Of a stretch of DNA of 64,000 nt, positions 42,454-52,835 are shown in pieces (position 1 is the stretch's first letter; the number at the start of each line of letters is the position of its first letter). Origin of the DNA: Marchantia polymorpha subsp. ruderalis (Eukaryota; Streptophyta; Marchantiopsida; Marchantiales; Marchantiaceae). Made by a program: the position numbers and the translations under genes. Where the stretch lies: contig AP031353.1 of the NCBI GenBank assembly GCA_037833965.1, forward strand, positions 64,501-128,500. The letters are read 5' to 3'. Under the pieces are notes generated by a model that was not told the DNA's origin, ran no database searches, and saw nothing but the letters and a program-made list of their open reading frames with translations.

Positions 42454-43911
42454 TTTCTTCAAAAAATTTCTTCAAAAAATTTTGAAATTTTCTTCAAAAA
42501 TTAACAAAATCTTAAACATATTTGTTTAGAATGTAGACATATGAGTTAGAAGTGATAGAGGTAGAAGACTTATGAGAGATTTAGTTAGAATTCTCCTTCG
42601 GCCGAAGATCTTTGGATCTTTGGATCTTCGGACCTTCGACGCAGCCTTTTTGGATGATGCAATAGCTGAGTCTTTGGCGAAGACATAAAGATCAATTTGT
42701 AATGCGCTACGGACCGGATTTCGTTCGCACGCGTCGAGGACCCTACTGGGCGCGGGAGGAGAGAATGCTAGGGCATCGAGGGTAAGGCAGGACCAAAAGC
42801 ATGTGCGCCGACATTGCGATACTTAGCGGGAACAAACGAGGAGAAAGAGAGAGAAATCAATTGACATTGTTATCCGTGACTACGCGAATTGGAGACACGG
42901 CGCCGCCCAAGACGAATGACAAAGTGCGGAAATTGGTTCCGCAGAAGGTGCCTTACGAGCACGAGCTCAGCGAATTGCATTTTGATTTACTCCTATGGAA
43001 TTGGAATTGCATATCGGTGAGCATTTGCAAGGAGATTATAATCAAGAACCGGAACGAGGGTGAGGAACTCCGAGGCATTCTAATTCTGTGGACGATTGAG
43101 CATTGAGCAAAGGTGATGGGACCGTGTGCAAGCAGCGATGGAGATCTGATGTTTGAAAAGGATAGAGTGAAGAGAACGCGGAAGAATTCACCTTTGGACC
43201 ACTCTTCAAGAATGGAAGATCAGAGACGAATGGATGGAAGACAGTCGACTATAAGGCTTGGAAGAGGCGTGCGATTGCGCTGGGCATTATGCATATCCTC
43301 CGATCGCAGCGAACCTATATTACGGCTTGGCAGGGTGGATTCTTCGAGCGAGTTATGAAGGGACAGCGAGTGCACTGAGCGAGGATCTTCTACGATCTTG
43401 TCTAGGTGAATGCGGGCTCTCGGTGGGCAGGACCTTTGGCGAATCACTTGACTCCTTACCTCGTGAACTTCTACCGAGGCATGGGATTACTTACGAAGGA
43501 GGAGGAGAAGCAATTTTCGAAGGAGTGGGAATTATTAGCCATCGAGTCCAGTGAAGGGATCGAAGAAGAGGATAACAGTCGACCCCGAATTCCACCTAAG
43601 ACGACAGCACGCTGACTTGTGTAGGTGGATGTTCTGCCAAGACGAGAAAGGCCAGAACGGCAATTGGCGAAGAGGCGGAAGGTGGTGACTTATGACGAAG
43701 AAGACCTGATGTTAGAGTCACGAAGAGCAGAAACAGAGCTAGTGGGAGTTTGGCAGTCGAGAACTCGAGCTAGACCAAAGAAGAAGGCGAGTCGAGGGTT
43801 GGTGGTGACCGAAGCTTCGGACAGCAGTGTGGAGAAGACATTTGTTCCAACCAATGTCTCTGCCGAATTGGCAACTAACGAGCCGACACAGCCAGTGGTG
43901 AGCGGACACAG
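42402..43911 (+). mobile_element. A-type LTR, left portion (divergent subfamily)
   Basis: Starts TGTGGTGC, with an AT-rich start, 'cttcggccgaag' leader and coding region from about 42860. The N-terminal domain residues 'DLLLWNWNCISVSICKEI' and 'LTPYLVNFYRGMGLLTKEEEKQF', and the linker 'KRRKVVTYDEEDLMLESRRAE', are more diverged from A2 and A3 than those are from each other. It is cut at about 43911 by minus-strand gag-like sequence. Broken. Confidence 0.75.
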
Positions 43912-44555
43912 CCAGTCGGCCGCAATGTCGTAATGAGGATCCTTAGGGGCTTCTGCGGTTCGGCTCACTCGCTCTGATCGAGACGGTGCTTTGGCTGTCA
44001 GCGTCTCTTTCCCCTTCTCTGACTAGGGCGGCGTCTTCTCCAATTCTTTGCGAAGCAACTCCCCTACCTCGTCCTTAATGTCTGGGGCGTATGCTTTCCG
44101 TAATAACCGTAATGCTGGCCCATCTGACTGTGAGTCATCTTGCGACGAAGTCCGAAGTTCTTCGGCCGTCTTCCCCTTCTTCGCCAAAGACTCTCCCTTC
44201 TATGTCGAAGAAACCGAAGTCTTCGGGGGTAGCTCCTTTGGCTTGAGTTCATTTCTTTTCGCGTCTTTCTTGTCCCGCTTCGACTTCTCCACGGAGAGCT
44301 CCTTCTTTTGGCTTGCACTTTGGGTCTCTACACGCCCGATCATAGTCTCTTCGTCCAGCCATTCGTCATCTTCGTCTTTCTCGGCCGGACTTAATTCCAC
44401 TTGATTCACCTGCGCATCCTCCTTCGGAGATGGAGTGACAAACCGTACCTAAGCACGTGCTGCTCGAGGTTGATTACATTCAACTACCGTATGTCCCTGC
44501 TGTCGACAATTATTGCACAAGGGCACAAACCCTCTCTGCCTCTGGCATTCAATCT
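43912..44555 (-). pseudogene. G1-like gag end and spacer (minus)
   Basis: Reverse complement of the same region as G1 about 13.74-14.32 kb: 'NQVELSPAEKDEDDEWLDEETM', 'KKSKRDKKDAK...' and 'AKAPSRSERVS'-type residues recur. It seems to continue the gag piece at 50036-50165, across the G2 block. Confidence 0.75.
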
Positions 44556-45473
44556 TCACAAACCTGCCTGACTGGCATTCAATCTTTTCTCTACATTTGC
44601 CAGGTTAGGGTCCACCGTAGGGGCTGGCAATGCTAGAACAGTTGTTGGTTCTCTGGTCTGCGAAATTAACTCAATGAGAGAATGGGGAGCTTGACCCCTA
44701 TGCCTACCTGAGTCTCCTTCAATTGCTCTGGGACGAATTGGGATGAACTGAGAAATGGATTCATCCTCCTTTCTCCACAATCTATCATAGTCCTTGTCAA
44801 TGTTCTCTATCTCTCTGGCAGCCATCTTGGCCTCAACAAGAGTTTGAGGGCTTCTCTCTAACACACCTCTAATGGTCCCAGCTTTGAAAAACCCTTGGAT
44901 AAAAAATTGTCTCAGCGTATCGTCATTGAGCATTGTACCCACAAAACGCGCACAGACAAGATCAAATCTTCTAATATAAGCTGAGATTTCCTCTTCCCTT
45001 CCTTGTTTTAATGATGCCAAAGCTCTCAATGCAGTACCCTGCCCCACCTCAGGCCTAAACTCATTCAAGAACTCCCTTTGCATCTGGTCCCATCTCCCAA
45101 AATGACCTTCAGAATGATCCCTATACCACTCATACGCCTCACCTTCCAGGGTAGTAGGAAACCAGATCAAACAATACCCTGGATCTGTAATCAGAGAGCT
45201 GGCTAGCCTCTCAACATATCTTTCCATGTGCCTTGAAGGATCCTCATCCTTCGTCCCATAGAACTTAGGCAGATTGGGTGGCATGACCATAGCTGCCAAA
45301 TTCTGTGGAACCTGAATAGGAAGGCCTCTTGGCCTCACGAGTGGGTCTATGGAAGGACTAGGAGGAGGGCCTGCTCTTCCTCCATCGTCAGCCATGCTGG
45401 CAGGTTCCTCAACCGACTTCTCACTGTCAAGTTCTACAATCACTTTTCTCCTCGAGTAAATCTCTGCAGACAT
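44556..45473 (-). pseudogene. G2 gag, long open fragment
   Basis: A 305-codon open stretch with a clear plant Retrotrans_gag domain: 'LPKFYGTKDEDPSRHMERYVERL', 'FPTTLEGEAYEWYRDHSE', 'WDQMQREFLNEFRPEVGQ' and 'LRQFFIQGFFKAGTIRGVL'. Upstream residues are Pro-rich. It is preceded on the same strand by a primer-binding-like site (45701-45720) and an LTR (45726-47652). It stops abruptly at 44556 against G1-like gag. It is the best-preserved gag in the window; the element as a whole is broken. Confidence 0.85.
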
Positions 45474-45700
45474 TTGACAACCTACGCTTGCAGAGTGACC
45501 ACTCTCCTCAAGGTTGCTAGTTTACTCTAAAGCTTCTAACAAAGACTCATCAACAGGGTTCACATTTAGAAATATCTCAAGTTTAATTTCTTCCTCGATT
45601 TCCTTATTCTAAGGTTTCTTCCTACTACGAACGGGTTTCTCCAGTCCTGGCTCCAGGTTTGGTTTGTGCGACCTAGTCCTATTCTGCATTTACAAGATTA

Positions 45701-45720
45701 GGCTCTCGGCAGACGCACCA
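45701..45720 (-). promoter_or_regulatory. Primer-binding-like site of G2
   Basis: The minus strand reads TGGTGCGTCTGCCGAGAG, 5 bp after an LTR end (GCTCACA at 45726). It has the TGGYGYCGTCTG-like pattern of Tat-type gypsy primer sites. I cannot name the tRNA. Confidence 0.55.
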
Positions 45721-46039
45721 TTTTATGTGAGCCTAAACTCCCCACCCTTCAGCGTTTGTAGTCCAGGTGGGGGTTCGAGCTCCCATAATCTAACTTCTCT
45801 GATCTCAACCATGTGGTCAAAGTGTGTTCAAGGCAATGAGATCATAAACACTTGCTCTTTCACAGAGAAATTATCCAGAACTGAAAATAATAACTTGCTG
45901 TCTGCTATATCCACAAGAGCAGTAGACCAACTCTTTGTTACATAAAGATTTAACCCAACTCTGGTGACTTTCTCAATACCCCAGCCGCTATGGTCTATCC
46001 TAGCTTTGAGTTCCACTCCCAATTCCTACTCAGATTTCA

Positions 46040-46340
46040 GTGTTGATTTCTCAGTTTCTACCTTCAGACCCCACCAGATCCCTCTCTCAGATTCCACTCT
46101 CCCTTTTCAGTTTCAAATTCAGATCTCGACTGTCAGATTTCAGTCTCAGATTTCACCTCACTCTCAGCTCCCACTCACAGATCTTCCACTTGGATTTCAG
46201 CTCCCACTCACAGATTTTTGCACCTCAATCTCAGATCCCACTCACGGATTTCGCACCCCTATCTCTGATCCCAATCTAATTTCACTCTCCGATACGACTC
46301 TCCACCCACGAGAGTTTGCTTCCTCCTTCTTCGAACTCTC
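46040..46340. repeat. TCAGATT/CTC-rich degenerate tract
   Basis: Repeated words tcagattt, ctcccactcacagat and tcagatc on the plus strand; strongly pyrimidine-biased. It lies inside the G2 LTR. Confidence 0.75.
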
Positions 46341-46719
46341 CACACTCCCCTCCTAATTCTCACCACTTCCCTGCGAAAATCACTCACGTCCACACTCTAT
46401 TCCTCCTACTGATCCCACCAGCGTCTCCACACCATGGCACACCATACAATCCCAGCATGCAGGCCAAATAATCCTCTCCAACGTCTAAGGGCCGAGTCAT
46501 CCGCAGGCCGCGTGAATGGGCAATGATGGTCCCCGCGATGATGGGCAACGGCCTCGTTCCCATGTGCGACTTCATGCCCCGCCGTCCTATTTTCACGCGT
46601 GACTTCACGTTGCCGCCACTGCCACACCTGTACAGTCTTTATTTATGACCACGTCAACATCCGCCGTCCGAAATCTTCTTCTGCGCACCGCCGAAGGCAT
46701 CCTTCCGGCGAAGACACTC

Positions 46720-47450
46720 TTCCGCACCTTTGCCTATCTATAACAGTCACCCCAACGCCCATAACTCACGGATCCCTGCTTCGTTTGAAACGTTCTTGGA
46801 CTCATTGGAACAAGCGTGTTGTGCTCTTTTCAACGAGCCCCTAACTAAGTCAAACCGATAAGAATTGAGAAAGTTATGACGGTTTTACTCTTCCGCCGAA
46901 GGCGTTTGCCTATGCACAGGCGTCCTACACGCAACCCGCCTATGCGCAGGCGTCCTACACGCAGGCCGCCTTAGGCCGAAGGCCCCTCTATATGTTAACG
47001 CCGAAGGCCCCTCTAACTGTTAACGCCGAAGGCCTCTCGCCTAACCATGACAGCCGCTTTCGACGTTCATAACTCAGTGATGACTGATCCGTTTCAAGAG
47101 ATCTTGGTTTCGTTGGAACCAACGCGTTGAGTTCTTTCCAACGAGACCCGAATCAAGTCAAACCGCTAAGAATTGAAAAAGATATGCCGGTTTTACTACT
47201 TCGCCGAAGGCCTGCAACCGCCGAAGGCGTTTGCCTATGCGCAGGCCGCCTACGCGCAACCCGCCGAAGGCCCTCCATATCAGAAACTTCCGCCGCTCTT
47301 AACTCGGTGATGCCTTATCCGTTTCAAGAGTTCTTGGTGTTGTTGGAACGAGCGTTGCAAGCTCTTTCCAACAAGAACCTAACTGAGTCAAGGCGTCACA
47401 CATTGAAAACGTTATGAGAGTTTCACTTCTTCGCCGAAGGCCTTTTCTCT
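46720..47450. repeat. G2-LTR repeated modules
   Basis: Three diverged copies of a module of about 130 bp (about 46750-46890, 47065-47200, 47290-47430) share 'taactc.gtgat', 'gtttcaagagttcttgg' and 'cattgaaaacgttatga'-like blocks. Between them lie two 30 bp units (46908-46970; 'gcctatgc.caggcgtcctac') and three units of about 27 bp with 'gccgaaggcc.ctct' (46975-47040). Confidence 0.7.
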
Positions 47451-47709
47451 AAGGGACTTCACTGAAGGCACTTCGCCGAAGACCTTGCCCTGAAGGCCTC
47501 CTTCCGCACCTCTTGCCCCCTAACCATCACACCAACTCCTAATCTTGCAGAAACTTTCAGAAAACCCCAAGCATAATTTTGCAAGTGCTTAAATCCAAAC
47601 TTTTAACTCTCAGAAGGGCTAAAAGACATGTGAGCACAGTTTTGTGCTCACATCATTGGCGACCATCAGGGAAAGATTCCAGAATCCTAGCTCTGCAAGC
47701 TAGACAGCT

Positions 47710-49944
47710 TCAAATCCGGTACTGCTTGCATCTACTTCCCGCTGTGCGTGTGGGAAAAACTTCTCCATTCAACATTTCCAACTGCACTGAGTTGTTTGGA
47801 AATACCTCACGAATCATATAAGGCCCTAACCATACTGCATCAAACTTTCCTGGGAACTCAAGCTTCCTACCATCCTGGAGCATCACCATCATACCTGGCC
47901 TCAGCGTCCTATTCTCATGCTTCATGTCAAAGGTGATTTTTCTCCTCCGTTGAATGGCCTCAATATGTTGAGCACTCATTCTTCTCCTCTCATCAAGCTC
48001 TTCTAATGTCGTTAGCCTATTCCTTAATGACTGATTGTTTGTAAGCCGTGACTGCACTGCAACTCGGAGTGATTCCACCTCGAATTTGATGGGAAGAGTG
48101 GCCTCCAATCCATACACTACCAAAAACGGCGTTGCCTGGGTCGTCACCTTGAAAGTTGTCCGATAAGCCCACAATGCTGCTGTCAGCTTGGTGTCCCAAT
48201 CCCTTTTTGAGTCAACCACCGTTTTGCGAAGAATGCTCACCAGAGTCCCATTGACTCGCTTTGTCTGACCATTTGTTTGCGGATGATAAGGAGTCGTTTT
48301 TCTGTGATCTATCTCAAACCTATCTGTTAATTCTTGAAACATCTCAAGTGCCTGCCCCTATCACTAACCAGAATCTTGGGACATCCAAACCTTGAAATGA
48401 TGTTTTCGTACATGAATGTGGCAGCATGAGCAGCCGTATTCGTCTTCACCGCTTTTGCTTCTGCCCACTTTGTCAAGTATTCTGTCGCAACTATGATGTA
48501 AGCCATGCCTCTTGACGAATGAGGATGAATCTCACCGATATAACCAATTCCCCATTTTTCAAAAGGTACAAGTGGCAATGAAACGTGTAGAGGCATCTCC
48601 ATTCGAAGGTCATTCCTAGCATACCTCTGACAGGCATCACAGCGCTTCACATATTCATGAGAGTCCCTAAACAACCTAGGCCAGAAGTATCCCGCTCTAA
48701 GTATTTTCTGACCTGTAAGTTGGCCAGAGAAATGTTCTCCACAAGCACTGTCGTGGCAAGCCTCTAAAATTGCAAGAACCTCCACTTCTGACACACACCT
48801 TCTCAGAACACCATCAGCTCCCCTTCTAAACAATCTGTGGCCAATCACTGCAAAATGTCTACTGTTGACTCTCACCTTCCTCCTTTCCTCCTTAGTCCAA
48901 TCACCTGACAACTGCTTAGTTGTCAAAAACTCGACTATTCCAGCGTACCACTCTGGCTGAGCTGTTACTACAAAAAGACTATCATCTATCAGTCTATCAT
49001 CTAATGGACTGGTCCCTACATCCTCCGACAACCTAGATAGATGATCGGCCTGCAAGTGCATGCGACCAGGTTTATACTCCACGGTGTAGTCAAATTCCTC
49101 CAGCAATAAAACCCACCTGGCCAATCTTCCACTAAGCTCCGCCTTGTTCACCAGATATTTGATTGCCATATGATCAACGAAAAAAACGACTGGATTACAG
49201 ATCAGATAATGTCTAAACTTCTTGACTGAAAAAACCATGGCCAAGCACTCCCTCTCGGTCGTAGAATAGTTCCTCTCCGCTGGAGTCAACTGCCTACTGG
49301 CATAAGCGATTGGCAGGTCCTTCCCTTTCTCCCCTGTAGACTGACACAACGCACTACCCACTGCTACACTACTCGCATCACAGAAAATGTGAAAAGGCAT
49401 GCTCCAGTCAGGAGGCCTCAACACCGGATAAGTACTCAACCTGGACTTCAACTCTTCAAAAGCTTCTTGACAAGCATCTGTCCACTCAAACCTGTTCTCC
49501 TTCCTCAATAATTGAGGAATAGGCACTACAATCTTGGCAAAGTCAGGAATCAACTCTCTATACCACCCTACATGTCCCAATAACTTGGCTACAACCTTGG
49601 CATTCGTGGGAGTTGCCAATCCTTCAATGACTGCAATCTTATCAGGATCCGGTTCTCTTCCCTTCTCACTCACCACATAACCCAAAAGAACTCCTCTCTG
49701 AACACCTAGGAAGGTCTTCTCAGGATTCAGAGCTAGCTGCATTCTTCTACATCTAATAAGAGCTTCTCTAACACACTGCAGATGCTCACTAGCACTTGAC
49801 TGAGTGCTAAAATCGTCCACAAAAACTGTCATAGACTTGTATATTAGATCCGTGAAAATGTACATCACTAACCTTTAGAATGTGGCTGGTGCATTGCACA
49901 ATCCAAAAGGCATAACAACCCATACAGCCCTAAACCCTAAACCC
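47710..49944 (-). pseudogene. G2 pol: RT end, RNase H and integrase
   Basis: A 513-codon open stretch (48327-49868) plus a 210-codon one (47710-48342). The RT part has 'VFVDDFS' (the DD of the catalytic motif). RNase H is marked by 'FCDASSVAVGSALCQ' and 'STTERECLAMVFSVKKFRHYL'. Integrase is marked by the zinc-binding region 'CDACQR', 'YLTKWAEAKAV', 'GCPKILVSDRG', 'YHPQTNGQTKRVN' and a C-terminal 'RPGMMVMLQDGRKLEFPGKFDAVWLGPY'. FVDDFS-type RT fits the Athila/Tat side of Ty3/gypsy. The N-terminal pol part is absent. Broken but comparatively young-looking. Confidence 0.85.
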
Positions 49945-49946
49945 AA
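49924..49946. repeat. Telomere-like CCCTAAA tract
   Basis: CCCTAAACCCTAAACCCAAA lies between the G2 RT sequence and the 49945-50035 LTR-like repeat. It is plant-type telomere sequence, about three units. Confidence 0.7.
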
Positions 49947-50035
49947 ACCCCAAGCATAATTTTGCAAGAGCTTAAATCCAAACTTTTAACTCTCAGAAGG
50001 GTAAAAAGACATGTGAGCACAGTTTTGTGCTCACA
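49945..50035 (-). repeat. Copy of the first 90 bp of the G2 LTR
   Basis: Nearly identical to about 47562-47652: both contain 'gcataattttgcaag', 'cttttaactctcagaaggg' and the end 'ttttgtgctcaca'. On the minus strand it starts TGTGAGCACAAAACTG. Confidence 0.85.
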
Positions 50036-50165
50036 CCACCCACTCCACGGTATTGACTGGTTGGTACGGTCGGCATTTGACATTCGCATGTCCTATCCTG
50101 CCACAGTTTGTGCACCAAAGGTTGGATCTCACTTCCGTAGGAGACTTTCGCTTGTCACGTAATAG
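50036..50165 (-). pseudogene. G1-like gag zinc-knuckle piece (minus)
   Basis: Reverse complement of G1 gag around 13.41-13.54 kb, including the knuckle region. It is the flank of the G2 block and joins B4 on the right. Confidence 0.7.
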
Positions 50166-52641
50166 CCGTAATACTTCTCGTGCGCCGAAGGCTCTTGATC
50201 CAAAGTCGCGTCGTCGAAAGGTACTTGCTTAGAGGCGAAGCACCTGTTAGTCGCTGGCACACTGGTTGGTGCCGCATGCCGTCTTCCTTGGCCCGAAGGC
50301 CTTCTTGCCTCCTCCAAAGGTGTCCATGCCTTCGGTGCAGGGAGGTCCGCTGTCCTCCAGCTAACTCGTGCACTCGCATCCTCCCCCAAGGATGGCGAGT
50401 TTCTCCTCTCCGCAGCTTGTCCAGTGTCCGCGCTACTTGCCGGTAGAACAAGCTTGCGAGCTTTCTGCTTCGGCCGATTGGAGGGCTCGTGAATTGCCCG
50501 ACTTCGGACTGGAGCAGCAGACACTTCTCGCTGACTCTGCTTTGCCTCTCCATCCCACTTCCGCTTCCGCGGCACTCGTACTGCTCGCGGTTCTTCTTCA
50601 GCTCGCTGTCGAGCTGGTGGTCTGCATGCGGGCATTTCGTCTGTGTCGGTGTCGACCTCGACATCCTTCACGTACCTACCCGGATTGATGCGTGACAGCA
50701 AGGGAAACTTCGGACTGGAGCAGCAGACACTTCTCGCTGACTCTACTTTGCCTCTCCATCCCACTACCGCTTCCGCGGCACTCGTACTGCTCGCGGTTCT
50801 TCTTCAACTCGCTGTCGAGCTAGTGGTCTGCATGCGGGCATTTCGTCTGTGTCGGTGTCGACCTCAACATCCTTCACGTACCTACCCGGATTGATGCGTG
50901 ACAGCAAGGGAAACTGAACTCGCTCCGTTACCGTCAAGCATCCCATCAACCAATAGAAATTAATCAAGAAGGGGGAGAGATGATTGATCGATCCCTCCCT
51001 TCTCCTCCTGCGCATGCTGTCGCGTTGCCTTCCATAGAATCCGAGCCCAATGGATCAGAGCTCCAGACAACGCCAGCTCCACAAACCCCACCTACCAAGA
51101 AGTCATGTAGGTGGTCCGGTGCGGCTGCAAAATTTGGAGGAGTGCTACCGCTACATTCCTCCGCAAGCGATCCTTGTAGTCACGGATCTTGTACCCGTTC
51201 TTGCTGGACTTGCTGTTTTTGAAAAGGGCCCGGAAGGAAATCTCTTCCTCCTTCGTGACATGCACACTCTCGCATTCGAAAAGAAGGTGGCCTTCTTCTC
51301 CCGCGCACCTTCCCAACACTTGCTCTCAGTCGCTGACCTACCATCTCTCCGGATGCGGTCGGAATCCGCGCAAAGGTTGGTTTCTCTCCCGCAGCCACTT
51401 GAGTACCATCTCCGGACACACCCAATTCCATCCCCATAGGTGAAAATTGAGCTTCACCACTGTCAGCTCGTTCTGAAATGCGCGCATACCAATCTGTGGC
51501 ACTTTCAGCGGAACCATCCGCAGTTGGGTGAACCGGGCCATCTTCTTGCAAGTTCTTGCGTGCTCAATTCGATGCTGTCGCGAACTTCTTGCAACTCCTC
51601 TGCACTCGTTACTGCGCGTCGGAAGTTCTGGTGAACTCGCTGCAATCCCTCTCTATACTTCTCGCGTACTCACTCAATCGTTCCGCGAGCTCTCCGCGAA
51701 TTCTCCACCAGACTCCCGCAAGATTCTACCGCTGCGCACTCCTTCTCTCGACAATCCGCACACTCCTCACACTTTGAGTCCTCTCCGCAAGATTGCTGCG
51801 AATTACATTGATGCGCGTCGCAATCTCAGGTGAACGCGAAATAAAAAATGCGAGAGTGAGAGTGCGGCGAGGTCTTCCCTTCCTTCGGCGATCAAGATCG
51901 CCCAACGTTCGACACTTGGACTGGCCACGGCTTGCTTGAATGCGATGCCAGCGCGAAGGCGTAACGGCGCAATTCGCACGCTCGAATTCACGCTCCGTCG
52001 TTGCGCGGACTCCCACGCGTGTACGTTCAATCTTGATTCCGCCGATTTCCGCCAACGCTGTTCTCCGCTCGCGAACCGCCGAAGGCGCTTGCGGCGAAGA
52101 CACGACTTTTGTCAACTTCTTTGTCCTTTCTGCTTCCGCCGAAGGCGAGTCTTTCCACCGAAGGAGAATCCTAGAGGCGAAGGCCTTCCGTACGCCAAAG
52201 GCAAAACCTATCGACAAAGGCGGCGCTAGCAACAAAGGCGTTAGTGCCGAAGGTGTTGGGGCGAAGGAACTTACTGCCGAAGGCGAACAAAATGACGAGG
52301 TCGTTTTTTTTGTGACGAAAGCGTGTGTCGCGCATGCTTCGTGCGTCTTCAGCGACATATCCTCTAGATGCGTCTGCGCCGAAGGCGCATCGCCGAAGAC
52401 ACCTCAGCAAAGGAGATGTTACCAAAGGCGCCGAAGGCGCTCTCCCCAGTAGGAACCCTCTGCGCCGTCCAAGGCGCTGCACCTCGGTCTTAGCCCCTCC
52501 CAACTCCCAGATTCTCCGTGACCCGTGATCCTCTCTTTTCAATCTATTTTATGTACCGATTACTATTTACAATTGCTGCAGCGGTACTTGTTTTCCAAAA
52601 ATGTTTAAATTCCACACAAAAACAAAAAATGGGTTACCACA
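50166..52641 (-). mobile_element. B4: B-type LTR, 5' portion (minus)
   Basis: On the minus strand it starts TGTGGTAACCC at 52641. It reads through the AT-rich start, a leader dense in CCGAAGGC words (52.05-52.45 kb) and the N-terminal domain ('VPQIGMRAFQNELTVVKLNFHLWGWNWV', 'LGRCAGEEGHLLFECESV', 'LLQILQPHRTTYMTSW', 'FLINFYWLMGCLT') into the linker, then meets G1-like gag at about 50165. It contains a 206 bp tandem duplication (50501-50912). Broken. Confidence 0.75.
50501..50912. repeat. 206 bp tandem duplication
   Basis: Units 50501-50706 and 50707-50912 begin 'acttcggactggagcag' and are nearly identical, so the duplication is recent relative to B4. Confidence 0.9.
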
Positions 52642-52654
52642 ATTATACTCTACT

Positions 52655-52830
52655 CTTTGGGTCTTTGATTGTAATTGAGTAGTGTATTCTGGGAGTGACA
52701 TTGGCCTAAGAAGTAAACTTATCAATAGAATGTTAATACGTGATAAATCGTGACTTTTGCTGTTGTTTCTGTCCTCGTGGGATCGGATCTGTACCATTAT
52801 GCTCCATTTTGGTATTTGTCTGTCATTACA
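52655..52830 (+). mobile_element. A-type LTR tail end closing the composite
   Basis: It carries 'gagtagtgt.ttctgggag', 'cctaagaagtaaac' and the terminal block 'cattatgctccattttgg' ending GTCTGTCATTACA at 52830. It is the right end of the 42402-52830 shell. Confidence 0.85.
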
Positions 52831-52835
52831 TCCTT

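Larger units (their letters stand above)
45726..47652 (-). mobile_element. G2 LTR (about 1.93 kb), shared by pol and gag
   Basis: On the minus strand it starts TGTGAGCACAAAACTG (47652) and ends GGCTCACA (45726), so the ends form a short inverted pair TGTGAGC/GCTCACA. Integrase sequence lies just upstream and a primer site plus gag just downstream on the same strand, so one LTR separates two element copies. It contains CT-rich TCAGATT-type tracts (about 46040-46340), a segment like the B-type leader (about 46490-46720) and repeated modules (46.72-47.45 kb). A second copy of its first 90 bp lies at about 49945-50035. Confidence 0.65.
42402..52830. mobile_element. 10.4 kb gypsy composite inserted in copia RT
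   Basis: Left end TGTGGTGC, right end GTCTGTCATTACA. Exact 5 bp duplications TCCTT lie at 42397-42401 and 52831-52835. The outer shell is an A-type LTR (42402-43911 and about 52655-52830). Inside, on the minus strand, are G1-like gag-protease (43912-44555 and 50036-50165), the G2 block (44556-50035) and B4 (about 50166-52641). The 5 bp duplication and the continuity of copia RT across it show the shell went in as one integrase-mediated insertion, with other elements nested later. Confidence 0.85.

Noticed and set aside
45765-45790. tRNA-like T-arm sequence (gggggttcgagctccca)
   Set aside because: It resembles a T-arm or a Pol III B box, but there is no D-arm, anticodon arm or A box at the right distance; it lies inside the G2 LTR.
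46908-47040. CRISPR-like repeat array
   Set aside because: Repeats are few, adjacent or overlapping, and lack unique spacers; they are local tandem duplications in an LTR.
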